Positions 33,104 through 42,426 of a stretch of 64,000 nucleotides of DNA are shown piece by piece (within the stretch, counting starts at the first letter, position 1; each line of letters begins with the position of its first letter). The notes below the pieces were generated by a model. The model saw only the letters and a list, made by a program, of their open reading frames with translations, did not search any database and was not told the DNA's origin. A program made the translations under genes and the position numbers. The stretch covers positions 124,001-188,000 of the forward strand of contig CAYTMQ010000006.1 in the NCBI GenBank assembly GCA_964438995.1, in the 5' to 3' direction. The DNA is from JABMMZ01 sp964438995 (GTDB taxonomy: Bacteria; Bacteroidota; Bacteroidia; NS11-12g; UBA955).

Positions 33104-33967
33104 ATGGTTATATATAATCCCAAAGATTGGTGGAAGCTTATTTTGAGTTTACAAAAAAGCGACACATTTAGAATGATGCTGCCTGGTATCTTGGGAATGG
33201 CTTTTTATACAACTGTTGTTGTGTATCTTGAAATAAAAATTCTACACCTCGATTATAAAAATACCACAAGCATACATGCATTGGTCGGTTTTGTGTTGTC
33301 AATGTTGTTGGTGTTTAGAACCAATACCGCTTATGAAAGATGGTGGGAAGGAAGAAAAATCTGGGGAGCCTTCGTCAATAATTCTAGAAATTTGGCCATT
33401 AAATTGTCCGTTCTTGTAAAAGATGAGGCGACTAGAGAAAGATTAAAAATCCTAATTCAGAATTATGTTTTAGCCTCAAAAGAGCATCTGCGCAATGGCG
33501 TCAAATCTGAATTGTTGAAAGACACTGATAGATACAAAGTGCACGATTATGTCATGAATGCACATATACCTAATAAATTGGCTCAATTCATCATACTTGA
33601 AGTGAACGCTTTATATGAGGCAAAGGTGATTTCTGGGGAACAACTGCTGTTTTTAAACAACGAAATTCAATCATTCACAGATAATATTGGTGCTTGCGAG
33701 CGTATTAAGAAAACTCCTATTCCATATTCGTATAGCATATTCTTAAAGAAAATCATCTTCATTTATATAGCCAGTATGCCATTTGGTTTTGCAATGGAGT
33801 TTGGCTATTGGTCGTCTTTTATAGTGCCTATTCTATTTTATATATTTGGAAGTATAGAGTTGATTGCAGAGGAGATAGAAGATCCATTTGGTGAAGATGA
33901 CAACGATTTGCCTACTGATCAAATAACCGAGACCATTTGTAGAAACTTAGACGAAATATTGAACTAA
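33104..33967 (+). CDS. Bestrophin-like (YneE family) anion channel protein
   Basis: 287 residues with the bacterial bestrophin pattern: N-terminal NPKDWWKLILSL, two early transmembrane helices, the signature VFRTNTAYERWWEGRKIWGAFVNNSRNLA, two later helices (about 205-260) and GSIELIAEEIEDPFGEDDNDLP, the acidic calcium-clasp-like motif. Eukaryotic bestrophins are Ca-activated chloride channels; bacterial ones conduct ions as pentamers. Single gene between the ABC-F and sulfatase genes. Confidence 0.88.
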   Translation: MVIYNPKDWWKLILSLQKSDTFRMMLPGILGMAFYTTVVVYLEIKILHLDYKNTTSIHALVGFVLSMLLVFRTNTAYERWWEGRKIWGAFVNNSRNLAIKLSVLVKDEATRERLKILIQNYVLASKEHLRNGVKSELLKDTDRYKVHDYVMNAHIPNKLAQFIILEVNALYEAKVISGEQLLFLNNEIQSFTDNIGACERIKKTPIPYSYSIFLKKIIFIYIASMPFGFAMEFGYWSSFIVPILFYIFGSIELIAEEIEDPFGEDDNDLPTDQITETICRNLDEILN

Positions 33968-33995
33968 TAGTTGATAGGTTCCATGAGTTTTCTCT

Positions 33996-34003
33996 TACTT
34001 TTG
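33996..34003 (+). promoter_or_regulatory. Probable promoter -7 element (TACTTTTG)
   Basis: Exact TAnnTTTG, with a TTG at 33971-33973 (22-bp spacer), 18 nt before GTG 34022. Confidence 0.5.
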
Positions 34004-34021
34004 CGTTAATTAATTCTTAAG

Positions 34022-35860
34022 GTGAAACGACTATTTCTGTTTTTAAAATTTACTGCACTGTTTTGGCTGATATTTGAATTGTCGCGCGTGTATTTCATTT
34101 TATACCATTCACATCAATTGTCGAATTCTTTAGGCAATACCATTGCATTGACTACCTTGGCTGGATTTAGACTAGATATTTCAACCGTTGCTTATTGCAT
34201 TTCACCTTTTTTGTTGTTGATACTTTTAGAGGGCGTGTTTAGAAAACAATTCCATCAGTATATCTATAACACGCTAATCATCATCGAGCTATTTGTCATA
34301 TTTGCCATCACAATATCCGACCCAGAATTATACCGACAATGGGGAACAAAGTTTAACAATCAGGTTTTGGTGTATATATCCCATCCTAAAGAAATGGCTG
34401 TTTCTTCTGGTGCTGTTCAATGGTTTAAAACCATACCATTTGCAATTGTTCTGGCAGTATTATTGTTTTTTTTAGGAAAATGGATGTCTAAACTTTTAAT
34501 GAAAGAAAGGCAATATTCTGTTCAGTACAGTATAGCAGATGTGGTATTGATTGCAGCTTCCTTTGTGATGTTGCGTGGTGGAGTTGGTGTTGCAACTATT
34601 AGTCAAGCTTCAGCTATTTACTCTGACAAACAAATCGAAAACGCATCATCTATCAATAGTTTGTGGAATGCTTTGTATTATATTTTTAACGATACAGAAT
34701 CCTTATATGGTAAGCAATACGATGTTGTTGATGAGGTAACTTTGAACAAAGAATTTTCTGAAAGTATTCTGCCAGATACAGCAAGTTTTGTTGTAACAAA
34801 GCAAGACAAGTTCAATGTCATGGTGGTAATATTGGAGAGTTTCACTGCTTATGGAAGCAACTATTTTACAGGGTATTCAGATTGTATGCCGCAGTTGGAC
34901 CAATATGCAAAATCCAATTTGAGCTTTATGTCTTGTTATGCTTCTGGAGATAGGACAGAAAAAGGACTTGTAAGTGTATTGTCAGGTTATCCTGCTCAAC
35001 CTGCATCTTCAATTATCGTATTTCCTGATAAAGTGTCTCACCTAAATAGTTTAGGTAAAGTGTTTAAAGATTTGAATTATTACAATTCATTTTACTACGG
35101 TGGAGATGCTGAATTTGCTTCTATGAAGTCGTATTTGATACAACAAGGTATTACCAACATAGTTGATAAAAAAGCATACCCATCAAATGAACTCAATAGC
35201 AAATGGGGAGCTCATGATGCCAATGTTTACGACAAAGTATTGGCTGCTCATGCAAACATTAAAGGAAGGTTTTTTACTACTATATTAAGTTTAAGCAGTC
35301 ACGAGCCATACGATGTGCCTTTAGAATCTAATGATTTGAAAAAAGACGAACAATATGCCTTTAAAAACTCAATTCGATACGCCGATAAAAGTTTGGGAGC
35401 ATTTTTGGAAGCTTGCTCGAAAGCCCCATGGTACGAAGAAACATTGATAGTTTTGGTAGCCGACCATGGTCATGAAATTGGTTTGGCCAATGTGCCATTT
35501 TTTGGTAAGCAGAAATACCACATTCCATTTGTTATAGGAGGCGGAGCGTTGAAAGATGAACTTAAGGGAAAACGAATCGAAACAGTCGTGTCGCAAACTA
35601 TTATTCCATCAATCATTGTTCAAGCTTTGAATAAGGAAAACAAAGACTTTAAATGGCAAACAGGCGTTTATAATGTGAGACCTTTTGCTCAGTATCATTA
35701 TAACAGCGGATTCGGTAGAATAGAAAAGGATAAAGAAGCTGTTTACGACAATTTATGCCAATCGTTTGTGTATTCTGGAGATATAAAAGATAGTGCGCAA
35801 TTGAAGCGTTCTGGGTTGATTTTTCAGCAGTATTTGATTAAAGATTTTAAATCTAAATAG
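34022..35860 (+). CDS. LTA-synthase-like membrane sulfatase
   Basis: 612 residues. Five N-terminal transmembrane helices (about 5-190) and an outside alkaline-phosphatase-fold domain: VMVVILESFTAYGSNYF (metal Glu), nucleophile T312 in SGDRTEKGLVSVLSGYP, SLSSHEPYDVP, and VLVADHGHEIG (metal Asp/His). The family transfers or removes phospho-alcohol head groups (glycerol-phosphate, phosphoethanolamine). In a Gram-negative without lipoteichoic acid it more likely modifies lipid A or a glycan. GTG 34022 start. Confidence 0.88.
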   Translation: MKRLFLFLKFTALFWLIFELSRVYFILYHSHQLSNSLGNTIALTTLAGFRLDISTVAYCISPFLLLILLEGVFRKQFHQYIYNTLIIIELFVIFAITISDPELYRQWGTKFNNQVLVYISHPKEMAVSSGAVQWFKTIPFAIVLAVLLFFLGKWMSKLLMKERQYSVQYSIADVVLIAASFVMLRGGVGVATISQASAIYSDKQIENASSINSLWNALYYIFNDTESLYGKQYDVVDEVTLNKEFSESILPDTASFVVTKQDKFNVMVVILESFTAYGSNYFTGYSDCMPQLDQYAKSNLSFMSCYASGDRTEKGLVSVLSGYPAQPASSIIVFPDKVSHLNSLGKVFKDLNYYNSFYYGGDAEFASMKSYLIQQGITNIVDKKAYPSNELNSKWGAHDANVYDKVLAAHANIKGRFFTTILSLSSHEPYDVPLESNDLKKDEQYAFKNSIRYADKSLGAFLEACSKAPWYEETLIVLVADHGHEIGLANVPFFGKQKYHIPFVIGGGALKDELKGKRIETVVSQTIIPSIIVQALNKENKDFKWQTGVYNVRPFAQYHYNSGFGRIEKDKEAVYDNLCQSFVYSGDIKDSAQLKRSGLIFQQYLIKDFKSK

Positions 35861-35984
35861 CTGATACTTGAAGCAGTATGGTTTAAATACTCTAAAGTAA
35901 GATACATTTCTTTCACAACTCTTGATAAACTTGCCTTGAATTCTATATGGATATTCAGAAAATTAATTACTTTCGTGATGGATT

Positions 35985-36206
35985 ATGAAACTCACAGCTT
36001 GGTCACAAAAAAAATGGTTTTCATGGATTTTAATCGCCGTGTTAATTGTTTCTAATGTAATTTCGTACATGGCTGTTGAGCAATATTTCTCAAGAATCAA
36101 TCAAAGCAATATTGAAGAAGTAAAAGTTGAGAACAGCATGATTGGCGGTGGCAATAGAATCATCGACTGGGCGAAAGAGATACTTAGGTTTTTTAGAAAT
36201 CCATAA
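35985..36206 (+). CDS. Small single-pass membrane protein before a LytS-like kinase
   Basis: 73 residues: basic start (MKLTAWSQKKW), one transmembrane helix (about 13-30), and a short external tail with IEEVKVENSMIGGGNRIIDWAKEILRFFRNP. Unrecognised. It lies 2 bp before the histidine kinase gene, with a -7-like TACTTTCG at 35968-35975, so it opens a three-gene operon. A role as an accessory or sensor subunit of the kinase is possible (inference). Confidence 0.65.
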   Translation: MKLTAWSQKKWFSWILIAVLIVSNVISYMAVEQYFSRINQSNIEEVKVENSMIGGGNRIIDWAKEILRFFRNP

Positions 36207-36208
36207 AA

Positions 36209-37264
36209 GTGATAAACAAATTCTTTACAGAACTGGTTGCTGTGATCAACAGATATAAGTTGTATCACGTGCTTTTTTGGATGGTGTATATATTGTCCTG
36301 GGCATTGATATTTCTATCTGGAACATCTTTTTGGCGAGACGTTTTTAATGCAACTGTATTCATCTCTTTCCATATTATTGTCAGTTACTTTAACAACTAC
36401 TTTTTAATAGAATGGTTTTTGTTTAAACGCAAATATTTAAGCTATCTATTGAGTTTATCACTTTCAGTTTTGCTGATGTGTTTTCCCTTGGCTGTAGCCA
36501 CATTTAAGTATATTCCATTAAGCCAAGAAAGTGTATCCAATATTTGGACATTTGATTTTTTTACATATAATTTTCTTTTGATTTTGTTTACTGTATTGCT
36601 GACTACTTCTATAAAGTTGTTTAGGAATTGGTATTTGAAGGAGCAATCCAACAAAGAGCTCCAGAAATTAAATGTTGAAAGTGAATTGAAGTTTTTAAAA
36701 TCACAGATCAATCCCCATTTTTTATTCAACAATTTAAATAACTTGTATGCACTTACATTAAAACAATCTGAATTGGCGCCAGATGCGGTATTAAAATTGT
36801 CCAATATTTTAAGATTTGGTTTGTATGAAAGTCAGAAACAAAAAGTAGCTATAGAAGACGATATACAGTTTGTTCGCGATTATATAGAATTAGAGAAACT
36901 CAGACTAGGTGATAGAACAGAAATCAATTTAGATGTGCATGGATCTACGTTTGGAAAAATGATTGAACCATTTCTATTCATCAATTTTATAGAGAATGCT
37001 TTTAAACACGGAGCGAATCCTAGTTTGGCTAAATCTAAGATAGACATCATGTATGTTATCGATGTTGAGTATAACCGGCTGACATTCAGTATATCAAATA
37101 CAAAACCGACCGTTTTAAATGAGTTGGACAAGGCAAAAGTGGGCGGCATTGGTCTAAAAAATGTGCAGACACGTCTGAATATTTTGTATCCTAGTAAGCA
37201 TGAGCTTAAAATCGTAGACGAAACAGATAAATATACTGTTACATTAACTCTACAGACAATATGA
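36209..37264 (+). CDS. LytS/YehU-type sensor histidine kinase
   Basis: 351 residues. Four transmembrane helices (about 17-150) without a recognisable extracellular sensor domain, then a His_kinase domain with phosphoacceptor H170 in SQINPHFLFNNLNNL and a degenerate ATP-binding part (FLFINFIENAFKHGANPS, GGIGLKNVQTRLNILY). It phosphorylates the LytTR regulator encoded next, whose ATG overlaps its stop (ATGA). GTG 36209 start. The signal is unknown. Confidence 0.93.
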   Translation: MINKFFTELVAVINRYKLYHVLFWMVYILSWALIFLSGTSFWRDVFNATVFISFHIIVSYFNNYFLIEWFLFKRKYLSYLLSLSLSVLLMCFPLAVATFKYIPLSQESVSNIWTFDFFTYNFLLILFTVLLTTSIKLFRNWYLKEQSNKELQKLNVESELKFLKSQINPHFLFNNLNNLYALTLKQSELAPDAVLKLSNILRFGLYESQKQKVAIEDDIQFVRDYIELEKLRLGDRTEINLDVHGSTFGKMIEPFLFINFIENAFKHGANPSLAKSKIDIMYVIDVEYNRLTFSISNTKPTVLNELDKAKVGGIGLKNVQTRLNILYPSKHELKIVDETDKYTVTLTLQTI

Positions 37265-37980
37265 ACAAAATTCTAAAATGCATTGCAGTGGACGACGAGC
37301 CATTGGCATTGGAGATTATGGAAGCTCACATTAAAAAATGCGACAATTTAAAATTGATTGCTAAATGTTCTAATGCGATAGAGGCTTCTGAAGCTATCAA
37401 ACACGAAAAACCAGACCTAATTTTTTGCGACATCCACATGCCTGAAATCAGTGGTATCGACTTCATGAAATCGCTGCAAAATAGCGGTATTCTTGTCGTC
37501 TTTACTACAGCTTATACAGAGTATGCAGTTGATGCATTTACTTTGGATGCACTGGACTACCTATTAAAGCCTGTATCTTTTGATAGATTTAAAAAATCTG
37601 TTGAAAGGGCAGAAGAGTACTTCTCTATTAAAAACAAATCTGAACAACCTCAAGCAGAAATGAATGAAGGTTACATGTTTGTAAAAGCAGATTCTAAGAT
37701 GATCAAAATCAACTACGACGAAATTTGGTATGTTGAAGCTTTTGCAGATTATGTGAAAATATACACTGGTGAAGACAAGAGAATCGTGACTTTACAAACC
37801 ATGAAAAATATGGAACAAAGTTTACCGGTTGATAAATTTGCTAGAGTGCACAGAAGTTATATTGTAGCAATAAATAAAGTGTTGGCTATTGGCGCACATG
37901 AAGTAAAAGTTGGTAATAAGAACATTCCGTTAGGAAAGAATTACAAAGACGCTTTTGCTCAGAGAATGCAAATCAAATAA
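37261..37980 (+). CDS. LytTR-family response regulator
   Basis: 239 residues. Receiver domain with VDDE near the N-terminus, phosphoacceptor D57 (DLIFCDIHMP), T (FTTAYTEYAVDAF) and K (YLLKPVS). It has a C-terminal LytTR DNA-binding domain (about 140-236: YMFVKADSKMIKINYDEIWYVEAFADYVKIY, FARVHRSYIVAINKV). All phosphorylation residues are intact, unlike the LytTR protein at 56576. Partner of the kinase at 36209. Confidence 0.95.
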   Translation: MNKILKCIAVDDEPLALEIMEAHIKKCDNLKLIAKCSNAIEASEAIKHEKPDLIFCDIHMPEISGIDFMKSLQNSGILVVFTTAYTEYAVDAFTLDALDYLLKPVSFDRFKKSVERAEEYFSIKNKSEQPQAEMNEGYMFVKADSKMIKINYDEIWYVEAFADYVKIYTGEDKRIVTLQTMKNMEQSLPVDKFARVHRSYIVAINKVLAIGAHEVKVGNKNIPLGKNYKDAFAQRMQIK

Positions 37981-38052
37981 GAAACTGTTTTTCTGTTATA
38001 ATTGAAATTCGTCATTCAAAGTTTTTGTTGAATGATGGCATATTAAGACCAT

Positions 38053-38082
38053 AAAAAAGCCCCGCATTGCGAGGCTTTTTTT
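38053..38082. terminator. Bidirectional terminator
   Basis: A-rich lead, GCCCCGCA / TGCGAGGC stem with one mismatch pair, then T-run, between the convergent LytTR and giant T9SS genes. Confidence 0.85.
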
Positions 38083-38104
38083 ATTGAGTTTGAAAGCTTG
38101 TTGA

Positions 38105-41100
38105 TTATCTCAACAATGTTAATGTTCCGTTGTAGTAATGCCACTTCTTGCGGTTGTCTCTCACTTTGATGTGGTAATAGTATATGCCTTGTTCACATTC
38201 ACTGCCATTGTAAGTGCCATCCCAACTGCCAGTATTGTCGTTGCTGTAATACAACCTTTCGCCCCAACGGTTAAAGATGGTTACTTCAACGGTCATAATA
38301 GAGGTGAAGCTTGGTTTCCAAATGTTATTGATTTCATCGTATCCAGTGTTCGGAGTGAAAGCATCTGGAATAAAGATTCTATAAATATCCAATACACGTA
38401 ATGATTTCTGAATGGTGTCATTACATAAGTTGTTTGAGTTGTTCGCTATCAATATCACATTGAACACGCCTGTGTCTGAATATGGATGTTGAGGATTTTG
38501 AACCACATCGGTGCCACCATCGCCAAAGCTCCATTTCCAAGAATAAGCATTTGTCGACTCATCGGTAAAGCTTACAAGTGGTTCAATAATGTCAATCTGA
38601 CGAGGCAAATAACTAAAGTCTGCTACCGCTTGCTCGTAAACAGTTATTGTTTGCATTTTAGAGAAGCACACTTTGTTGTTTGATAACACCATTTCAACTC
38701 TTCCGGTGTATGTACCTGCTACAGAATAATTTTTTGGAATATCTGGATGGGTTGCGCCACCAGTTGAAGGTACATTGGTATTGTTAACGCCATCAAAATA
38801 CCACTTCCATGTGAATGATGGATTAAGTGGACTCTGAGCTAGAGTTTTTGGATGGAAGAAGGTTGTTGACATAGGCTCACAACCATTCAGTTTTGTGGCT
38901 AAAACACTATCAGTAACAACTGGAGCAACCCACAATCTGGTTGATGTTGTAACTGGAGCTGAACAGCCATCGCTAACAGTTAATTTGATGTCCATTGAGT
39001 TGGTAGGAACATACGTAATAAAGCTGTTTATAGAATCTATCACTTGATTGTTGGTGATATCTTCCCATCTGTATTTATAACTTTGCACTTTGCCACCAGT
39101 TACATTAGCTGTGAAAGATTTTGATTGACCTCTGCAAAGTTCATCACCAGTGATTGATGTTAATGTCATTGGAACCCTAACCAACAGTCTAAATGTTGTT
39201 GAATCTGTTCTACTGCAATTGTCGTCTCCAACTATTAGATAATCTGTAGAGTTTGCAATAGGCGTAATGTTGAAAGAAGCCTGAGAAGGATTTGTAGTAG
39301 AATCTATTGCCACATAAGATGAACCATTTTTGCGTTTTAGTACAAATTTAATTGGCAAATTGTCAGCGCTGGTGCCGTTGATTTTTAAGTTGTAAGACTG
39401 ACCAGTACAAATGGTGTCAATTAATGTTGGATTGGTAATGTTTAAGCCAGTTTTAATCTTTATATTGAATTTCTTGCTGACTTGTTGTGTGTTACAAGAT
39501 TGATTCATTCTAATGCTAAAAGATGCATCGTCTGGCACTTTAATATTGAAATATGGATATGATTTACCTTGAGCTGAATCAATTAATACAAAGTTTCCAG
39601 TTGTGGTGTTATAAAGTTTGAATTTATAGCCAGTAGAATCACCGCCTTTTGCTCTAGCATCTACTCTAAAAATTGTGTTTTTACAAACTGGTGATGTAAA
39701 CATTAATGTGTCTATTTTTATACCTGGACGCACATGAACTGTAAATGTTCCACTATCGTTTGGTGCGGTACAACCATCACTTAATACGGCTTTAAATGTG
39801 ATGTCATTGGCGCTCATAGTATAGGTTTTGGATAAACCAGTTCCCAAGCCATTGTCCCATGTAACAACTCTATTTCCTGCAATTCCGCCAGCAACTGTTG
39901 CGGCAAAAGTAATGTCATTGCCTTCGCAAACTATGGTGTCTCTAGGCATTGTTATTTTTAAGCTATCCCCAACTGTTACTTTGATGTATGCGGTATCTGC
40001 ATAAAAATTCCCAGCTCCGTCTCTTGTACAATTATCGGATAGTATCGCTCTGTATGTTGTTGTAACAAGTGGGCTAACTGTTTTTGTAAATCCTGTTCCT
40101 AGTCCATGGTCCCATGTTACAACGTGGTAGGAAGGTAAACTGCCTTTTGAGAAAGCAGATAATGTGGCAGAAGTTCCACGACATATAGATGTATCATTAG
40201 ATACACTTAAAAAGAAACTATCTCTAACATAAATCCTGACTGTATCTCTACTAGGTGTGCAACCTTTATAGGTGGCTGAAACAGTGTACATGGTATCGAT
40301 TATAGGTTTTGAAACTGGTTCAAAACATTTGTTGCAATTCAACCATGTTGCTGGTGCAAACGTGTAGTTGGTGTCTCCATCTGTTTTAGATTTTATTGGT
40401 AAGCTATTGCCCAAGCAAATTGTGGTATCATTCATCAATTTGATGTAAGGCTTTTTGTATACCCTGACTTCGGTTGGTATAGTGTCATCAATGGAGGTTT
40501 GACCGTTACAAGTTCCGTTAGTAGGACGCTGAGCGATTAATATGACGCTAAATTTACCTGTGTCATTAAATACTTTTGTGAAGTTTTTAACGGTTTTGAC
40601 AGTTGTTGAAGACGTTTCTTTGATGATCCATTTCCATGATACACCAGTTGTATTAGATCCTCCAGCATCAAATGGCACCGTAGCGCCTTGACAAACTGTA
40701 TAAAACAAACTATCAGGCTCGAAATCGGCACTGCTCTTACCATTTACAAGGGTATAAAAACTTAAAGGTTTGATAGAAGATCCTGCATTAAAGCCATAAG
40801 AACCGTGGTCGCCATATGCATAAAGAATAGCGGAGAAACCATAAGGAGAATAAATATTGTGTTTACCTTGAGTTAAACCATCTTGTTGGATGAAAGAGTA
40901 ACTGGTATCTTTGGTAACTAGATTCCAAGAAGCTGTAGGAGAAGAATTGTCAATTAAGAATGAATTTCTTGTTGATGTTTTAACAATTACGTTTAAGAAG
41001 AACTTATTAATGGTTTGTGCATTTTCACAAACGAAGGACAAGCTCTTTAGTGATTGTTCAATAGGAGGTACCCACATCATCATTGGGTCTGTATCTGAGC

Positions 41101-42145
41101 CGCCAAAGATTTTATCACAATCTTCAGACTGACCAAATTGACATATTGCTACTGGTTTACTAGCGATGATTAAAGCATTTGAAGTGATAAAGAAGGTATC
41201 GGCCATACCTGCAGTTGATAGAACTTTCAATCTGCCATTTACTCTAATGGTGGTGGAGTTTTGACTTGTAACCACTCTTATCATATCGGCTCTACGCTGT
41301 TTGTTTTTGGCGTATATTGTTGGAATACAAATGAATTTTTTACCCCACATATTGATAGGGAACATTTGTTCATACAAATGGTCATAAGAGGCACCACATG
41401 AGTTGTTAGCTCCATTCAATACAGATGAACGGGTTGAGCCACCAAATACAGCAATTTTTTTACAGTCTTTTGCTTGAACCAAAGTGCCACTTAAATCGAG
41501 TTTATTGGTATTGGCTTTTACCATGTAGGTTTCACCTTTTTGAAGTGTAACGGTAAATTTGGTGTTAGCAGCATTGCCTCCAGCTGTTTGACATGAAGGT
41601 GTAATTTCTACATCTGTATTGTTTTCAGTTGCAACTATGACAAAACAAGAACGATAACAAGAACTGTTACCGTTTTGGTCGCCCATCCAAGATATAACAC
41701 GATAGTCGACACCTAAAGCTTCAATAGGGTATATTAAGCTAGCATCACAAGAGTATGTTTTAGAGTTTTGTGCAGACACTGAAACAGTATCATTGGCTTG
41801 AACTATAAGACCTCGATCTCTATTAGAGCCCGTTTCGGATCCTGTAGTATAACCTTGCGATACTGGCACTAGCACAGTATCTACCCCGCCACCTGTGCCT
41901 ATAGAAAATGGCATAGTGACACCACTTTTGGGATTTTTTACTGTACCAGAAGTGGCTTTGTTGCAACTGATAACTATTTTCAGTTGCGGCGTGGTGTTGT
42001 CACTACAACCACCTGTGCCACCAAAATTTTCCATAAATGTTAACCAGAATGTTTTACCCAAAGTTGTTAGCTCTTGAGCATTAGAAAGTCTGGGTGACAC
42101 GAATAGAAAAACCAGTATAATTATTTTGGTAAATCTTGCGTTCAT
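38105..42145 (-). CDS. Giant IgGFc-binding-like surface protein with type-B T9SS domain
   Basis: 1,346 residues. Signal peptide (about 1-23), an IgGFc-binding-type N-terminal domain (about 25-450: GKTFWLTFMENF, KGETYMVKANT, LYEQMFPINMWGKKFICIP), a PKD-like domain (TGVSWKWIIKE), a long series of Ig-like strands repeating Asp-Thr-x-Cys cores (CLGNSLPIKSKT, CRGTSATLSAFSKG, CEGNDITFAATV), another PKD domain (YSWKWSFGDGGTDVVQNPQH), and the gliding-motility C-terminal signal (IFIPDAFTPNTGYDEINNIW ... YNGSECEQGIYYYHIKVRDNRKKWHYYNG). A T9SS-exported surface adhesin or filament is likely. No enzyme domain visible. Confidence 0.88.
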   Translation of the reverse strand: MNARFTKIIILVFLFVSPRLSNAQELTTLGKTFWLTFMENFGGTGGCSDNTTPQLKIVISCNKATSGTVKNPKSGVTMPFSIGTGGGVDTVLVPVSQGYTTGSETGSNRDRGLIVQANDTVSVSAQNSKTYSCDASLIYPIEALGVDYRVISWMGDQNGNSSCYRSCFVIVATENNTDVEITPSCQTAGGNAANTKFTVTLQKGETYMVKANTNKLDLSGTLVQAKDCKKIAVFGGSTRSSVLNGANNSCGASYDHLYEQMFPINMWGKKFICIPTIYAKNKQRRADMIRVVTSQNSTTIRVNGRLKVLSTAGMADTFFITSNALIIASKPVAICQFGQSEDCDKIFGGSDTDPMMMWVPPIEQSLKSLSFVCENAQTINKFFLNVIVKTSTRNSFLIDNSSPTASWNLVTKDTSYSFIQQDGLTQGKHNIYSPYGFSAILYAYGDHGSYGFNAGSSIKPLSFYTLVNGKSSADFEPDSLFYTVCQGATVPFDAGGSNTTGVSWKWIIKETSSTTVKTVKNFTKVFNDTGKFSVILIAQRPTNGTCNGQTSIDDTIPTEVRVYKKPYIKLMNDTTICLGNSLPIKSKTDGDTNYTFAPATWLNCNKCFEPVSKPIIDTMYTVSATYKGCTPSRDTVRIYVRDSFFLSVSNDTSICRGTSATLSAFSKGSLPSYHVVTWDHGLGTGFTKTVSPLVTTTYRAILSDNCTRDGAGNFYADTAYIKVTVGDSLKITMPRDTIVCEGNDITFAATVAGGIAGNRVVTWDNGLGTGLSKTYTMSANDITFKAVLSDGCTAPNDSGTFTVHVRPGIKIDTLMFTSPVCKNTIFRVDARAKGGDSTGYKFKLYNTTTGNFVLIDSAQGKSYPYFNIKVPDDASFSIRMNQSCNTQQVSKKFNIKIKTGLNITNPTLIDTICTGQSYNLKINGTSADNLPIKFVLKRKNGSSYVAIDSTTNPSQASFNITPIANSTDYLIVGDDNCSRTDSTTFRLLVRVPMTLTSITGDELCRGQSKSFTANVTGGKVQSYKYRWEDITNNQVIDSINSFITYVPTNSMDIKLTVSDGCSAPVTTSTRLWVAPVVTDSVLATKLNGCEPMSTTFFHPKTLAQSPLNPSFTWKWYFDGVNNTNVPSTGGATHPDIPKNYSVAGTYTGRVEMVLSNNKVCFSKMQTITVYEQAVADFSYLPRQIDIIEPLVSFTDESTNAYSWKWSFGDGGTDVVQNPQHPYSDTGVFNVILIANNSNNLCNDTIQKSLRVLDIYRIFIPDAFTPNTGYDEINNIWKPSFTSIMTVEVTIFNRWGERLYYSNDNTGSWDGTYNGSECEQGIYYYHIKVRDNRKKWHYYNGTLTLLR

Positions 42146-42397
42146 AAATTTTCAAATACGTTGCTAATTTACAAGTCATTTTATTGATTTTCACTATAAT
42201 GGTGTAAAAATATTTTTGTTTTTTTGATAATGTTTGAAAATCAATCAGTTTGTTTTAAAAATGCTGTAAATGATGCAATTTCTGAGATAAATGATGTTTT
42301 TTTATCGACTAACGTATTTATTTTAATTGTATGTGGTTTTATGTCTGAAATTCAGTTAGTTGCAAATTTGGGTGTATGTTTCTACCCTTCTAGTATG

Positions 42398-42405
42398 TAT
42401 ATTTG
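42398..42405 (+). promoter_or_regulatory. Probable -7 element (TATATTTG)
   Basis: Exact consensus 21 nt before ATG 42427. A TTG lies at 42368-42370 but with a longer than usual spacer. The remaining 250 bp of this gap hold nothing recognised. Confidence 0.45.
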
Positions 42406-42426
42406 CAGAAAATTATTTTATACTAC

